From assembly GCA_023623175.1 (NCBI GenBank), contig JAMNXU010000027.1, positions 24,389 to 88,388 of the forward strand: a DNA stretch of 64,000 bases, read 5' to 3'. Positions 8,527 to 17,432 of the stretch are shown here, one piece after another. Source of the DNA: Bacillota bacterium (lineage in GTDB: Bacteria; Bacillota; Clostridia; Acetivibrionales; JAMNXU01). Numbering within the stretch: position 1 is the first letter of the stretch; every line of letters begins with the position of its first letter. A program made the position numbers and the translations under genes. A model generated the notes under the pieces. The model saw only the letters and a program-made list of their open reading frames with translations, was not told the origin of the DNA and did not search any database.

Positions 8527-9225
8527 ATGGAATACAGGCATGCACAAAGGGACAATTACGAAGACTTTGCTGGCGGAAGAGTTTTGTACAATATAGTCGG
8601 AGCGACGAATTTTCCTGTACGGCTTATAAATGAGATATACGGCAGGTGCCTGGAGTATTCAGGCAAAAAGGCGGATATATGCCTGTTCGATTGCTGCTGC
8701 GGAAGCGGTTATTCATTAACGGTATTGGGATTTTTAAACCAACAGACAATTTCAAAAATAATTGCCAGTGATATTGATGAAAAGATGCTTGAAATAGCTA
8801 AAGCAAATCTTTCCCTGTTGTCAGTGAACGGGATTAAACGAAGAATAGAAGAAATCCGTTCACTTTATCAAAAATATAAGAAGGAATCTCATTTGCAGGC
8901 GGAAAAGAGCGCCGTTAAGCTGATGAACCTGATACAAAAGGAAATTGAAGTTCAAATATTCAAGGCAAATGTTTTTCAGGATATTCCGATTGACATAAAA
9001 CCAGATATCATTATTACCGATGTTCCCTATTGCGATTTGGTGGACTGGCAGGGAGGAACAGATGATATCAGCTGCCTGCTCGAGTCATTGGCAAAAATAT
9101 GCAGTAATGAAACTGTAATTGCCATCTGTATGAACAAAAAACAAAAAATAATTACTACTAAGTTCAGACGCATGGAAAAACAAATAATCGGAAAGAGGAA
9201 ATTTGAGATATATAGGTTAGCATAG
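8527..9225 (+). CDS. aviRa: AviRa-type 23S rRNA methyltransferase
   Basis: 232 residues. Similarity to Streptomyces AviRa, which methylates a guanosine of 23S rRNA and gives resistance to orthosomycins (avilamycin), is visible along the whole chain: YRHA at the start, NFPVRLINEI, the SAM motif CCCGSGYSLTVLGFL near residue 54, ASDIDEKMLEIAKANL near 80, and the catalytic-type motif TDVPYCDLVDWQGG near 165. The start at 8527 was chosen because AviRa begins with this YRHA segment; a GTG at 8482 in the same frame would add 15 residues made by a direct repeat (GAAGCAGAAAGAGA twice). Whether it gives resistance here is inference. Confidence 0.8.
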   Translation: MEYRHAQRDNYEDFAGGRVLYNIVGATNFPVRLINEIYGRCLEYSGKKADICLFDCCCGSGYSLTVLGFLNQQTISKIIASDIDEKMLEIAKANLSLLSVNGIKRRIEEIRSLYQKYKKESHLQAEKSAVKLMNLIQKEIEVQIFKANVFQDIPIDIKPDIIITDVPYCDLVDWQGGTDDISCLLESLAKICSNETVIAICMNKKQKIITTKFRRMEKQIIGKRKFEIYRLA

Positions 9226-9232
9226 AGTATAA

Positions 9233-9466
9233 GCCAGTATTTCTGGGCAGGAATCCGGGACTCATAAAACACCTTTATACAGAAATTTAAGAAATGTGTA
9301 TATGTGGCTGCAGCATAATAAAGTAACAAATTTAAGGATTGCATTAAAGAAAATTGATGGCATACTCATAAAGCCGGGAGAGACGTTTTCATACTGGAAA
9401 TTTATCGGAAAGCCTTCATGGTTAAAAGGATACAAGAAGGGAATTTCAGCCGGCGAACATATATAA
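9233..9466 (+). pseudogene. VanW-family fragment
   Basis: A 77-codon stretch without a proper start matches the front half of VanW proteins: HNKVTNLRIALKKIDG, then IKPGETFSYWKFIG and a glycine-rich turn, ending abruptly in an in-frame stop. Intact VanW proteins continue through a GGGLCQ motif that is missing here. The gene is truncated at both ends. Confidence 0.7.
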
Positions 9467-9556
9467 CAGGCAAATGTGAAGTATACTTTTATATCCTGTG
9501 CCGTATTCAGCATTGATTTTATCCAGCATTTGCCGGAAAACCTCATAGTTACCCAT
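9446..9556 (-). pseudogene. N-terminal gene remnant on the opposite strand
   Basis: Reading leftward, an ATG frame of 36 codons starts MGNYEVFRQMLDKINAEYG and soon stops, overlapping the tail of the VanW fragment. It looks like the start of a real protein whose body was lost where the VanW remnant was joined. The family is not recognised. Confidence 0.35.
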
Positions 9557-9736
9557 TTTATAAGAAATTTTCTATAAAAGATAGTATAAAATAAAATGTA
9601 TATTATTATCCTTTGTAAAAGCAATTCATCCAAAAACGACAGAGGTTTATAAAAAGTGAAAATAAGAATTTATTATTGTATAATGGTGATATTAGTAAAA
9701 ACGCTTAATAACAGGCAGGTATACGGAGGTTATATA

Positions 9737-10312
9737 ATGAATGTCCGAAAATTAATCGAAATCATGGGAGTAGCTGAAAAACTGAAGAACAATACGAGGC
9801 ACTCATGGACTTCCTCCAACCGCCGGGAAAGTGTGGCCGAACACAGCTGGAGATTATCATTGATGGCATACCTTGTTAAAGATGAATTTCCTGATGCTGA
9901 TATTAATAAAGTAATATTAATGTGCATTTTTCATGACCTGGGTGAAGCAATTACCGGTGATATACCTGCATTTATTAAAACCGAACGCGATGAGATTATA
10001 GAAAATAGAGAAGTCCACCGGCTGCTGTGCAGTCTGCCGGAGCCATACAGGGAAGAACTGACTTTGCTGTTCCAGGAAATGCACGAACAAAAAACTGTTG
10101 AGTCCAGGATTTTTAAGGCGCTCGACAAGATGGAGACGCTTATTCAGCATAATGAGGCAGATATTTCAACATGGCTTCCCCTGGAATATGAACAAAACCT
10201 GATATATGGAGAAAAAGAAGTGGAGTTTTCAGAATATATGAAAGAGTTAAAACAGGCAATAAACGAAGATACGATGAATAAGATACGGTGCTCAAATGTA
10301 TCGGTATCTTGA
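9737..10312 (+). CDS. HD-domain hydrolase, YfbR-like
   Basis: 191 residues from an ATG with GGAGGT six bases upstream; the 27 extra residues of the longer frame (from 9656) carry no homology and were dropped. The motifs AEHSWR near residue 35 and HDLGEAITGD near 65, with a later Asp in KALDKMETL, form the HD metal site of the PF13023 type. It is a paralogue of 6168-6764 but clearly diverged. Probable role: nucleoside monophosphate phosphohydrolase. Confidence 0.8.
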   Translation: MNVRKLIEIMGVAEKLKNNTRHSWTSSNRRESVAEHSWRLSLMAYLVKDEFPDADINKVILMCIFHDLGEAITGDIPAFIKTERDEIIENREVHRLLCSLPEPYREELTLLFQEMHEQKTVESRIFKALDKMETLIQHNEADISTWLPLEYEQNLIYGEKEVEFSEYMKELKQAINEDTMNKIRCSNVSVS

Positions 10313-10504
10313 AATAAGTTTACATGGGCGGACAGTAAATTTGGAATATTGGTATGCCAATGCCTGGTACTGCCTATGCTATAATGGAATATATCAAGTG
10401 ATAATGAGCTTAGGAAAAAGAAGCTTAAGGCGATGGCCGAATTATAAAAATGATAGGGCGGCTTTTGCAAACATTATAAATAGAACTGGAGTGAGCTTGA
10501 TAGG

Positions 10505-10942
10505 ATGAAAAGCATAAAACCGGGTCGTGGCCCCTCGGGTATGGGTTTTATCGGATCAGTTGCAGCCGTTATTTTAGGTCTGTTTTGGACGATCATGGCA
10601 GCAAGATTGACTGCAGGCGCTCCATTTGGCATCGGCGCAATTTTTCCGCTCTTTGGGATTTTGTTTATTATACTGGGAATAGTTGAGGCTGGATATCACT
10701 ACAAAAATGCAACGGGAAAGGATCGATATTCCATATATGATATAACTGATTCTTCTGAAGAAGGAGATCCGGCAGACAGGTGGATTAAAAGAGCCGGAGA
10801 TGAAAGCGAAACCGATGAATTTCACGAGAGCGAGCAGGGTTACGAATCAAAACTGCATGGAATCAACTATTGCCCGTTTTGCGGCGTGAAACTGGATTAT
10901 AATTACAACTTCTGTCCCAATTGCGGCAGGCGGATAAAATAA
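10505..10942 (+). CDS. Membrane protein with C-terminal zinc ribbon
   Basis: 145 residues: two membrane helices (about 16-36 and 42-62), an acidic middle (SSEEGDPAD to SETDEF), then a zinc ribbon CPFCGVKL...CPNCGRR at the end. The zinc finger would face the cytoplasm or pack against a partner. Such small zinc-ribbon membrane proteins are common in Clostridia and have no assigned job. A promoter-like TATAAT lies at 10380-10385. Confidence 0.7.
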   Translation: MKSIKPGRGPSGMGFIGSVAAVILGLFWTIMAARLTAGAPFGIGAIFPLFGILFIILGIVEAGYHYKNATGKDRYSIYDITDSSEEGDPADRWIKRAGDESETDEFHESEQGYESKLHGINYCPFCGVKLDYNYNFCPNCGRRIK

Positions 10943-10970
10943 AACCGGACACAGGTGAGGCGACGAGAAA

Positions 10971-11363
10971 ATGAATAAAGCAATTCCTGTAATGTTATTG
11001 ATTTTTATTATGCTTTCAACGTTTACGGGATGCGGCAAAAACACTGTAACAGGAGCGATAAATGTATCTGTCGGAAAGTACATAATGCTCGAGTCGGAGG
11101 AACCGTTGAAACCATCCGTAGTTTTAGATGAAAACAATATGTTCATGTTCACATATTCCATGCTGAGCAGCTATGTACCGACAGGCTCCTATGAGGTTGC
11201 GGACGGGAAACTGATACTGAATACCAACGACGGCAAGTATAAATATGTATTTAAAATTAAAAGCAACGAACTGATATTTGATGCCAAAGAATCGTCGGAA
11301 ATTCCATCCTATGCAAATGTGCCCGACGGGGCGGTTTTCAGACGTGAAATTGATGAAATTTAG
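10971..11363 (+). CDS. Putative lipoprotein
   Basis: 130 residues. A lipoprotein signal (MNKAIPVMLLIF, lipobox STFTGC with Cys 21) predicts attachment to the outer face of the membrane. The mature part has a beta-rich pattern (TGSYEVADGKLILN...YKYVFKIKSNELIF) like small extracellular beta-barrel lipoproteins of Firmicutes. Function unknown. It is 28 nt after the zinc-ribbon gene and probably in the same transcript. Confidence 0.7.
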   Translation: MNKAIPVMLLIFIMLSTFTGCGKNTVTGAINVSVGKYIMLESEEPLKPSVVLDENNMFMFTYSMLSSYVPTGSYEVADGKLILNTNDGKYKYVFKIKSNELIFDAKESSEIPSYANVPDGAVFRREIDEI

Positions 11364-11419
11364 AGTGCTCTGAAAAGCATGTTTACATAATATGACACTA
11401 GGAAAAGCCGGGAGGAATA

Positions 11420-11743
11420 ATGCTTTTATTTGCGAAGAAAGAACACAGGGAAATTTATAAGAGGCTCAAAGGACGACGGGTCAGGGTTGTCAAGGTACGT
11501 GACGAGAACAACCTTGAGGACGCCATTCTTGGCGAACACGGATACATCAGCTTTAACGGGAAAACGATGATCATTGTGTGCGGCGGCAGGGAAGTTTTCC
11601 GCCAGCCCCTGGACAAGGTGAGGATCTATGATCATATGAGCCTTGATGGCAGCGATTTTGTCTACAGGGATGAAAGGACAGGGAAGGATGTAACTATTGT
11701 AGTGTATTATGAGTATTACGTAAATGAACGACGTGTAAAGTGA
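11420..11743 (+). CDS. Conserved-looking hypothetical protein (107 aa)
   Basis: A compact, soluble, beta-rich protein (GRRVRVVKV, GEHGYISFNGKTMIIVCGG, VTIVVYYEYYV). GGGAGG stands seven bases before the ATG, so translation is well supported. I do not recognise the family. It overlaps the longest possible frame of the next gene but not its likely start at 11815. Confidence 0.6.
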   Translation: MLLFAKKEHREIYKRLKGRRVRVVKVRDENNLEDAILGEHGYISFNGKTMIIVCGGREVFRQPLDKVRIYDHMSLDGSDFVYRDERTGKDVTIVVYYEYYVNERRVK

Positions 11744-11814
11744 CAACGCTGACAGATTACAGGCTTGCCGGATTCCGGGAGAACCCCTCCGGAATACAAC
11801 AGGGAGATCAAATT

Positions 11815-12849
11815 ATGAAATATGCTTTCAACAACACCGAAATTCAGCCGTCAGTGGAGATATACCATGACGGTATTGTTTATCTTGGCGAAATCACAAT
11901 GAGGGAATTTTTCTGGGACAAGGAAAAATGCGCCGAGGCCTGGAGGATTGCGGGAGAAAAAATACGGGCCTATTTCGGAGATATGCTGCCGATGCGGCCT
12001 GTTTCGGGACCGCCACTGTCATACGGGCATCTTGTGTGTTTGGGCGCGCCGATTGAGTTCACGGAGGACTCGGAACCCAATGTGAAGCCCTTTATTTCCG
12101 GTATCGATGAGGGTATTGAATTTTTAAAAGAAAAAAGGGATATTGTTTTCGCGCAGCAGCCAATATTCAGACACTATGCTGAAATGTGCGGTTATCTCCA
12201 GGAAAGATTCCCCGGGCAGAATGTAGGTTTTTCTGGCCTGGGTTCCCAGGGGCCGATAACATCGGCCGTTCTGATGCGCGGCCAGGATTTTATATTCGAC
12301 ATTATTGACGAACCGGATAAAGCAAAAGAATTTCTGTCACTTCTGACTGACAGCATAATAAGGTACCGGCGACTGATAAACAGGATCAACGGGCAGCCTG
12401 AAATCAGCCCCAGGGGCTGCGGGCTTGCCGACGATTTTGCAAGTCTCATTTCTCCCGACATGTGGCCTGAATTCGTCGTGCCGTACTGGAACCAATTATA
12501 TGAAGGATTGACAACGGGCAGCAGCAGGTTTTTGCACTGCGAAAACCTTGCGCCGGCCCACCTCAGGCATTTGAAATCGGCTAAGGTGACCTATTTCCAG
12601 CCGTCGGTTTCCCCTATGCTGACGCTGGAAAAAGTAAGGGAGAATACGGATATTCCCATCGACTGGCTGCTTTATCCCTTCCACATAGTCAACATGAGTG
12701 ATGAAGAGATACAGGAATGGGTTGACACGACGGTACGGGCAGGTGTTACAATCATAAGGACCCAGTTTGGAAGGTTTGCCTGTGAAAACGGTAAACTGGA
12801 CCGCATAAAAGCTTTTTACAGGGCTTTCGAAAAATATTCGGTCAAATGA
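11815..12849 (+). CDS. UroD-fold protein, MtaA/CmuA-like corrinoid methyltransferase type
   Basis: 344 residues; the ATG at 11815 has GGGAG seven bases upstream and is preferred over the frame start at 11740. The protein has the uroporphyrinogen decarboxylase fold pattern. FLHCENL near residue 240 and FACENG near 322 fit the His-X-Cys...Cys zinc ligands of MtaA/MtbA enzymes, which move methyl groups between corrinoid proteins and thiols. No corrinoid protein gene is adjacent; the nearest is at 50453. Substrate unknown. It is followed closely by a HAD phosphatase. Confidence 0.7.
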   Translation: MKYAFNNTEIQPSVEIYHDGIVYLGEITMREFFWDKEKCAEAWRIAGEKIRAYFGDMLPMRPVSGPPLSYGHLVCLGAPIEFTEDSEPNVKPFISGIDEGIEFLKEKRDIVFAQQPIFRHYAEMCGYLQERFPGQNVGFSGLGSQGPITSAVLMRGQDFIFDIIDEPDKAKEFLSLLTDSIIRYRRLINRINGQPEISPRGCGLADDFASLISPDMWPEFVVPYWNQLYEGLTTGSSRFLHCENLAPAHLRHLKSAKVTYFQPSVSPMLTLEKVRENTDIPIDWLLYPFHIVNMSDEEIQEWVDTTVRAGVTIIRTQFGRFACENGKLDRIKAFYRAFEKYSVK

Positions 12850-12876
12850 ACAGACTATGGAACGGGGTGTGCAGAT

Positions 12877-13680
12877 ATGGCATATAAACTAATAGCAGTA
12901 GATGTGGACGGCACATTGCTTGACAGCAACAGCAGCCTGAGCGATGAAACAAGGGAAGCAGTAAAAAAAGCCGTAGAAAAGGGCGTGATATTCACCATTT
13001 CCACGGGAAGGCCTATCCAGGGAGTAAGGCCTCTCATGAAGCAAATGGATTTGGAGGAATACGACTTCCCGGTAATTACATATAACGGCGCAATGGCGCT
13101 GACATATAAAACGGGGGAGATCATATACAGCCAGAACCTGTCGAAGGAAGACGCGCGCCAGATCATCGAGCTTGGAAGAAAACTGAAAACCGATGTCATG
13201 GTGTGGGCGAACAACAACCTTTATACGCTGGAACTGAATCAGAAAGCTTTGGATTACAGCAGTATTTCAAAAGTAACTCCTTACGAAATAGACGACCTTG
13301 ACAAGGTGCTGGACCTGGGCGTAACAAAGGTGCTGTGGTATGACGAGGTTGAGACTATAGCCCGTTATGAAAGGGAGATAGGCAGCGAGCTTGGCGACAA
13401 TGTCAATTTCCATTCCTCCAGGCCCTATTTCCTTGAATTTGTTGACAAAAGGGCTTCAAAGGCCATTGCAATGGAGAAAATTGGCCAGAAATACAATATT
13501 TCGAGGGAAGAAATGATTGCCGTCGGCGATGGATTCAACGACATTTCAATGATTGAATATGCGGGAATGGGTGTTGCCATGGGAAATGCCGCTCCCGAGG
13601 TGAAGGAGAAGGCGAAATTTGTTACGCTTTCTAACGACGAGCACGGAGTTGCCCATGTTATTTATACATTTATCAAGTAA
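12877..13680 (+). CDS. Cof-type HAD-IIB sugar phosphatase
   Basis: 267 residues. Motif I DVDGTLLD (residues 8-15), motif II STGRP near 46, a conserved Lys in the C2 cap region and motif III GDGFNDISM near 215 are all present. The enzymes hydrolyse small phosphorylated metabolites (sugar phosphates, FMN-type) in the cytoplasm through an aspartyl-phosphate. GGGGTG precedes the ATG, and the gene follows the UroD-like gene after 27 nt, suggesting one transcript. Confidence 0.88.
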   Translation: MAYKLIAVDVDGTLLDSNSSLSDETREAVKKAVEKGVIFTISTGRPIQGVRPLMKQMDLEEYDFPVITYNGAMALTYKTGEIIYSQNLSKEDARQIIELGRKLKTDVMVWANNNLYTLELNQKALDYSSISKVTPYEIDDLDKVLDLGVTKVLWYDEVETIARYEREIGSELGDNVNFHSSRPYFLEFVDKRASKAIAMEKIGQKYNISREEMIAVGDGFNDISMIEYAGMGVAMGNAAPEVKEKAKFVTLSNDEHGVAHVIYTFIK

Positions 13681-13792
13681 CAAGTGTGACTATCCCTGAA
13701 AGCATCCAGGTACGATGGAAAACCAAAGATGGATTGTTGTCGACTGATAATGTATAATTAAATCACAGATTGCAGATTTCGGAGAGGAAAAT

Positions 13793-14752
13793 ATGAAACA
13801 CCATTTGTTCAGAATTTTGACTGTTTTGCTTATAGCTTTCGCGTTTGTCGCAGCGTCTGGCCTGGCGATGGCCTCAAATCCCGGCGGCAGTGACAACAAT
13901 GCCGTGCTCCGGGGAGACTACACGGCGCTGGGGGATTCCGTCGCCGCTGGCTACGGCGACGAGGCCGGCGGAGGCTATGTCGGACGCATATACGATTACC
14001 TGGCCAAAAATGTGAAGGATTACGACATAAAGCTGAACAATTTCGGTAAAACAAGCTTTACCAGCACTGATCTTCTAAAATCTGTCAGGAAGGACCAGGA
14101 GGTCAGGAAAGCCATTGAAAATTCGAGGTTTATTACAATAAGCATCGGGGGCAACAATTTGCTGTCACCTGTAACAGACGCGGTTAAAAAGACCTTCGGT
14201 ATTAAAACCAATGATGTATACAGATTGGCCGAAGAAGTTGAAAGAGTTTATAACAGCGATCCCCTGGGATTTTTGTTTAAAGTGGCGGAATTAATGCAGC
14301 CCAATGGAATCCCCGCGGAGCTGGAGAAGGGAATAGACAGGTTTGAAGCTGACTGGCCGGAAATTATAAAGGAGATAAGGGAAATTGCTCCCGAAGCGAA
14401 AATATATGTCTCTACGGTTTTCAACCCCCTGAAAACGGGCAGTCCATTTTACGATATATTTAACGAAGCCGTCAGCGCTATAAACGAGGTTATAAAGGCT
14501 GGGGCTGTTGAAGAAGATGAGCACGGGAAACAGGTTCCAAGATACAAAATAGTAGATGTATACCAGGCTTTTTCGGATTATGAAGGCAAATCGCCTCTGA
14601 CAAAATTTGATCTCTTCGGAGGTTCAATGGATCCGCACCCGACGCCGGAAGGCTATGGGATGATGTACAAAACCCACATCGAGGAAATCAAAAAAGACCT
14701 TCCGTCGGGCAATCGCATTGTGGCAAAAATAAAAGCCAGGAAGCAAAAATAA
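13793..14752 (+). CDS. Secreted SGNH/GDSL hydrolase
   Basis: 319 residues with an N-terminal signal sequence (about 1-25, cleavage likely after GLAMA). SGNH blocks: GDSVAAGYGD near residue 47 (nucleophile Ser), a Gly in NNFGKTS near 83, IGGNN near 118 and DPHPTPEGY near 280 with the catalytic Asp-His pair. These enzymes act as esterases or lipases on lipids, acetylated polysaccharides or peptidoglycan. The C-terminus is very basic. GGAGAGG lies before the ATG. Export to the cell surface is likely. Confidence 0.85.
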   Translation: MKHHLFRILTVLLIAFAFVAASGLAMASNPGGSDNNAVLRGDYTALGDSVAAGYGDEAGGGYVGRIYDYLAKNVKDYDIKLNNFGKTSFTSTDLLKSVRKDQEVRKAIENSRFITISIGGNNLLSPVTDAVKKTFGIKTNDVYRLAEEVERVYNSDPLGFLFKVAELMQPNGIPAELEKGIDRFEADWPEIIKEIREIAPEAKIYVSTVFNPLKTGSPFYDIFNEAVSAINEVIKAGAVEEDEHGKQVPRYKIVDVYQAFSDYEGKSPLTKFDLFGGSMDPHPTPEGYGMMYKTHIEEIKKDLPSGNRIVAKIKARKQK

Positions 14753-15183
14753 ACATAAGGGGAAACGTATATGGAATTGCCGGTAGTACAGAAACTTTGA
14801 CCAGGATCTACTACTCTTGCAAACAGGAAAGAATCCGGTCTTATTTTGCACGGCTTTTGTCACATACCTATATTAGAAATTTGAAGGGCAGCTTAAGCTG
14901 CCCTTATCCCGTGATACTTCCGATACCATGACATTTGCATATTAAAATAATATTAAATAAAACTTCAAATATTTAGTTGGAGTATTCCTTAATTTTTAAA
15001 ACATAACATTATAAATATTATTGACTGAAAAATAATCATAAAAAATGTCAGTTAATCTTTTCTCCCGGTTTAAAAAGATTTAAGTGTAGATGACATAAAT
15101 ATTTATTAATGATTTATTGAGCCCGAAACGCGAATAAAACCTAAACACGGTACTAGAATGATCAAACTCAATATAATATTCAA
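14753..15183. other. Intergenic spacer between convergent genes
   Basis: AT-rich, with no coding region I can support. It contains a perfect 22-nt palindrome at 14884-14905 (listed separately). The rest, with several runs of A and T around 14940-15120, shows no clear promoter. Confidence 0.5.
14884..14905. terminator. 22-nt perfect palindrome, probable terminator
   Basis: AAGGGCAGCTTAAGCTGCCCTT is fully self-complementary. It lies between convergent genes, which suits a bidirectional terminator, but no T-run follows directly on either strand, so a protein-binding site remains possible. Confidence 0.5.
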
Positions 15184-17364
15184 TTAATAAATATAAATTC
15201 TCGTGCCTTCGGGCATATTGTCAACAAACCATTGGGCCGTGCTGCCGGTAATTTTCAAAGGATACGCGGCGTTTTCGCATTCGGTCCTGTAATAGAGGAA
15301 CCGGCCTGTTCTTGTAAGAGGGAACGACAGGACGGGACCGGTTTCGGCATAATTGCGCATATCAGTATTGCCGCCTGTTCTGCCGGTGCCGTTATCGTTT
15401 TTGTCGGTTGCGCCGGTATTGTTGCCTGTTTCGCCAATATCATTGCCTGACGCATCATCAGCGTTCACGGCTTCTTCAGAAACGCTTTCGTCGGTGGAAG
15501 GCATGTCGTCACCCAGATTTGTTGGGAAATCTTCCATGCTGAAATCCATGTAGGTGATAAGCGGCCATTTGTATGACAGCTTTCTATATATTGCCGCTTT
15601 TCCGGTTTTAAGATGGAACACGGCAACAAACTGCGTCGGGCTTGAGAGCCTGTTGATATCAGCGAATATCTCGAGTTCCCACTGGGTGGTCTGCAATTCG
15701 GGTGCAACCTGCTCAATGGGGAATAAAGCTACATCGCCGGCATTAATCCAGCCCGTGGATCCATCCTGGCCCTGGATGCTGTACAAATCGCCGTCCTGGT
15801 CGATTATGGCGACCCTCGTGCCTTTTTTCAGGGAGTAACTGCTTTTTATGCCAGTTCCGTAGTATAAAGGAGTTTCCCGGATTACTTCTCCCTCGATGCG
15901 GCTCCTCGGGAACAGTTTTTCTATGCTGTTTTTGCCGTTGAATACCGGTGTGAAGGATCCGCTGACATATATGTTCCGGCTGGCGTTTACGGCATTGAAA
16001 CGCAAACCTGCAATAGCTTCAAGGCTTCGCGCGGAAATATAGATGCTGTTGTTAATGGCTTTAACCGGATCGGGCATAACCACCGGCGTGCCGTTGACCA
16101 CGGCAATTCGGCTGTCCTGGTTAAGCAAAGCCTTAAACTGCTTGTTTTCTATTTTGATGCCTTTCATTAGCTGATCCCATGTGACAGTAAGGCCAAGTCC
16201 TTCAGATACCTGTCTCAGCGGAATCCAGAGATCAGTTCCGGAATAGACCGGCTTCGGAGATTCGTAACCCTGGATGGTTCCGTTTATTATCATCTTATAT
16301 GAATAATCATCGGTCCTGTTTAGATATTTCAGGATTGCCAGCGCGGCCTGGATCGGAACATTTTTGTTCTGGTTCCATATCGCGTTGTATTCGCTGAAAC
16401 TAACAGGGGCAAAGGATGCACCTCTTCCGACCTCTATCGTGAAACCGGGCTTTTTGAAGGCACTTACGAACCATTCCCTTGATCCTCCGCCTCTTTCGGG
16501 GTCAATAAGGGACTGGTACTGGGAAACCAGTGTATAACCAGTCGTTGATGACAGCATTTTTGCAATATTCAGGTCCCGCGCGGTATTGGCTGCATCCTGG
16601 TTGAAATACCAGTAGATGACCTCGCCGGAGCTGTGATATGTAATGTAAAGGTCAAACCGGTATTGCATGCAAAGATTCCTGACAGCCTGGGTTTCAAGTT
16701 CCGAAAAAGCGCCTGCGCCCGGATATCTGTCGTCAAAAGGCGTTTTGCTGTTCAGTTTTGACTTACCCCATTCGGCGTCATAGTTCCTGTTAAGGTTTAC
16801 ACCTCTTGCATTGGCCTTCAGTTCCGGCCATTCCTTTTTCCACGGTATCCGGAGCCTGAGAGTGGGATTGCTGATAGCGTTTGTACCGTTGATGCACAAT
16901 TCCAGCCCGTCAGGGTTCACCATCGGAATGAACCAGAAGGATACGGTTTCCATGAGATACCGGGCATTGTAGCCATAAATGACCTGGCTGTTATTATAGG
17001 CATTGATAAGATATTCTATCTGGTTCAGCGCAAGGATAGAAGTGATGTATTCCCGGGAATGATGCTCCGCGTCGATCAGAATTTTCCTGCTGCCATTGCC
17101 GACGCGGAATACCGGTATATTTCTGCCGTCCCAGGATCGGCCGGCATAAAAAAGTTCCGTAAAGCCGGGGTTTTCATTATGTAAATCTATTAATGCCTGT
17201 AATATGTCGCGATATACATTTTTGCCAGTATAGATTGACTTATAATCAATACCGCCGGATCCGCCGGACGAAGCGAAGGAAAATGATATCGCATTGATAA
17301 TAATAATTGCCAGTATTGCAATTGCTTTTCCTTTTAATATAGTTGATCCTTTTGTTTTACACAT
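15184..17364 (-). CDS. Secreted M14 zinc carboxypeptidase with stalk and SH3-like domains
   Basis: 726 residues from the ATG at 17364, which has GGAGG in front and starts a signal peptide (cleavage near FSFASS); the longer frame runs into repeats. The M14 domain (about 40-350) has zinc ligands HSRE and a later ITYHSSG, substrate residues GVNLNRNYD, and the catalytic Glu in FTIEVGRG. Next come a copper-amine-oxidase-N-like stalk domain (about 380-490, PLRQVSEGLGL and ISARSLEAIAG), an SH3-like domain (about 520-590), an Asp/Asn/Thr/Gly-rich linker (about 650-685) and a last small domain. Such enzymes trim peptides of the wall or diet. The order of domains is seen; the function is inferred. Confidence 0.85.
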   Translation of the reverse strand: MCKTKGSTILKGKAIAILAIIIINAISFSFASSGGSGGIDYKSIYTGKNVYRDILQALIDLHNENPGFTELFYAGRSWDGRNIPVFRVGNGSRKILIDAEHHSREYITSILALNQIEYLINAYNNSQVIYGYNARYLMETVSFWFIPMVNPDGLELCINGTNAISNPTLRLRIPWKKEWPELKANARGVNLNRNYDAEWGKSKLNSKTPFDDRYPGAGAFSELETQAVRNLCMQYRFDLYITYHSSGEVIYWYFNQDAANTARDLNIAKMLSSTTGYTLVSQYQSLIDPERGGGSREWFVSAFKKPGFTIEVGRGASFAPVSFSEYNAIWNQNKNVPIQAALAILKYLNRTDDYSYKMIINGTIQGYESPKPVYSGTDLWIPLRQVSEGLGLTVTWDQLMKGIKIENKQFKALLNQDSRIAVVNGTPVVMPDPVKAINNSIYISARSLEAIAGLRFNAVNASRNIYVSGSFTPVFNGKNSIEKLFPRSRIEGEVIRETPLYYGTGIKSSYSLKKGTRVAIIDQDGDLYSIQGQDGSTGWINAGDVALFPIEQVAPELQTTQWELEIFADINRLSSPTQFVAVFHLKTGKAAIYRKLSYKWPLITYMDFSMEDFPTNLGDDMPSTDESVSEEAVNADDASGNDIGETGNNTGATDKNDNGTGRTGGNTDMRNYAETGPVLSFPLTRTGRFLYYRTECENAAYPLKITGSTAQWFVDNMPEGTRIYIY

Positions 17365-17432
17365 GTTGCCTCCTGGATGTTGTGATATGTCTATAACAAA
17401 AATGTCGAATAAACAACTAATAAAGTTTAGTG

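Noticed and set aside
10296..10508. 70-codon ORF between the HD hydrolase and zinc-ribbon genes
   Set aside because: It overlaps the end of the HD gene, has no SD and covers the probable promoter of the next gene.
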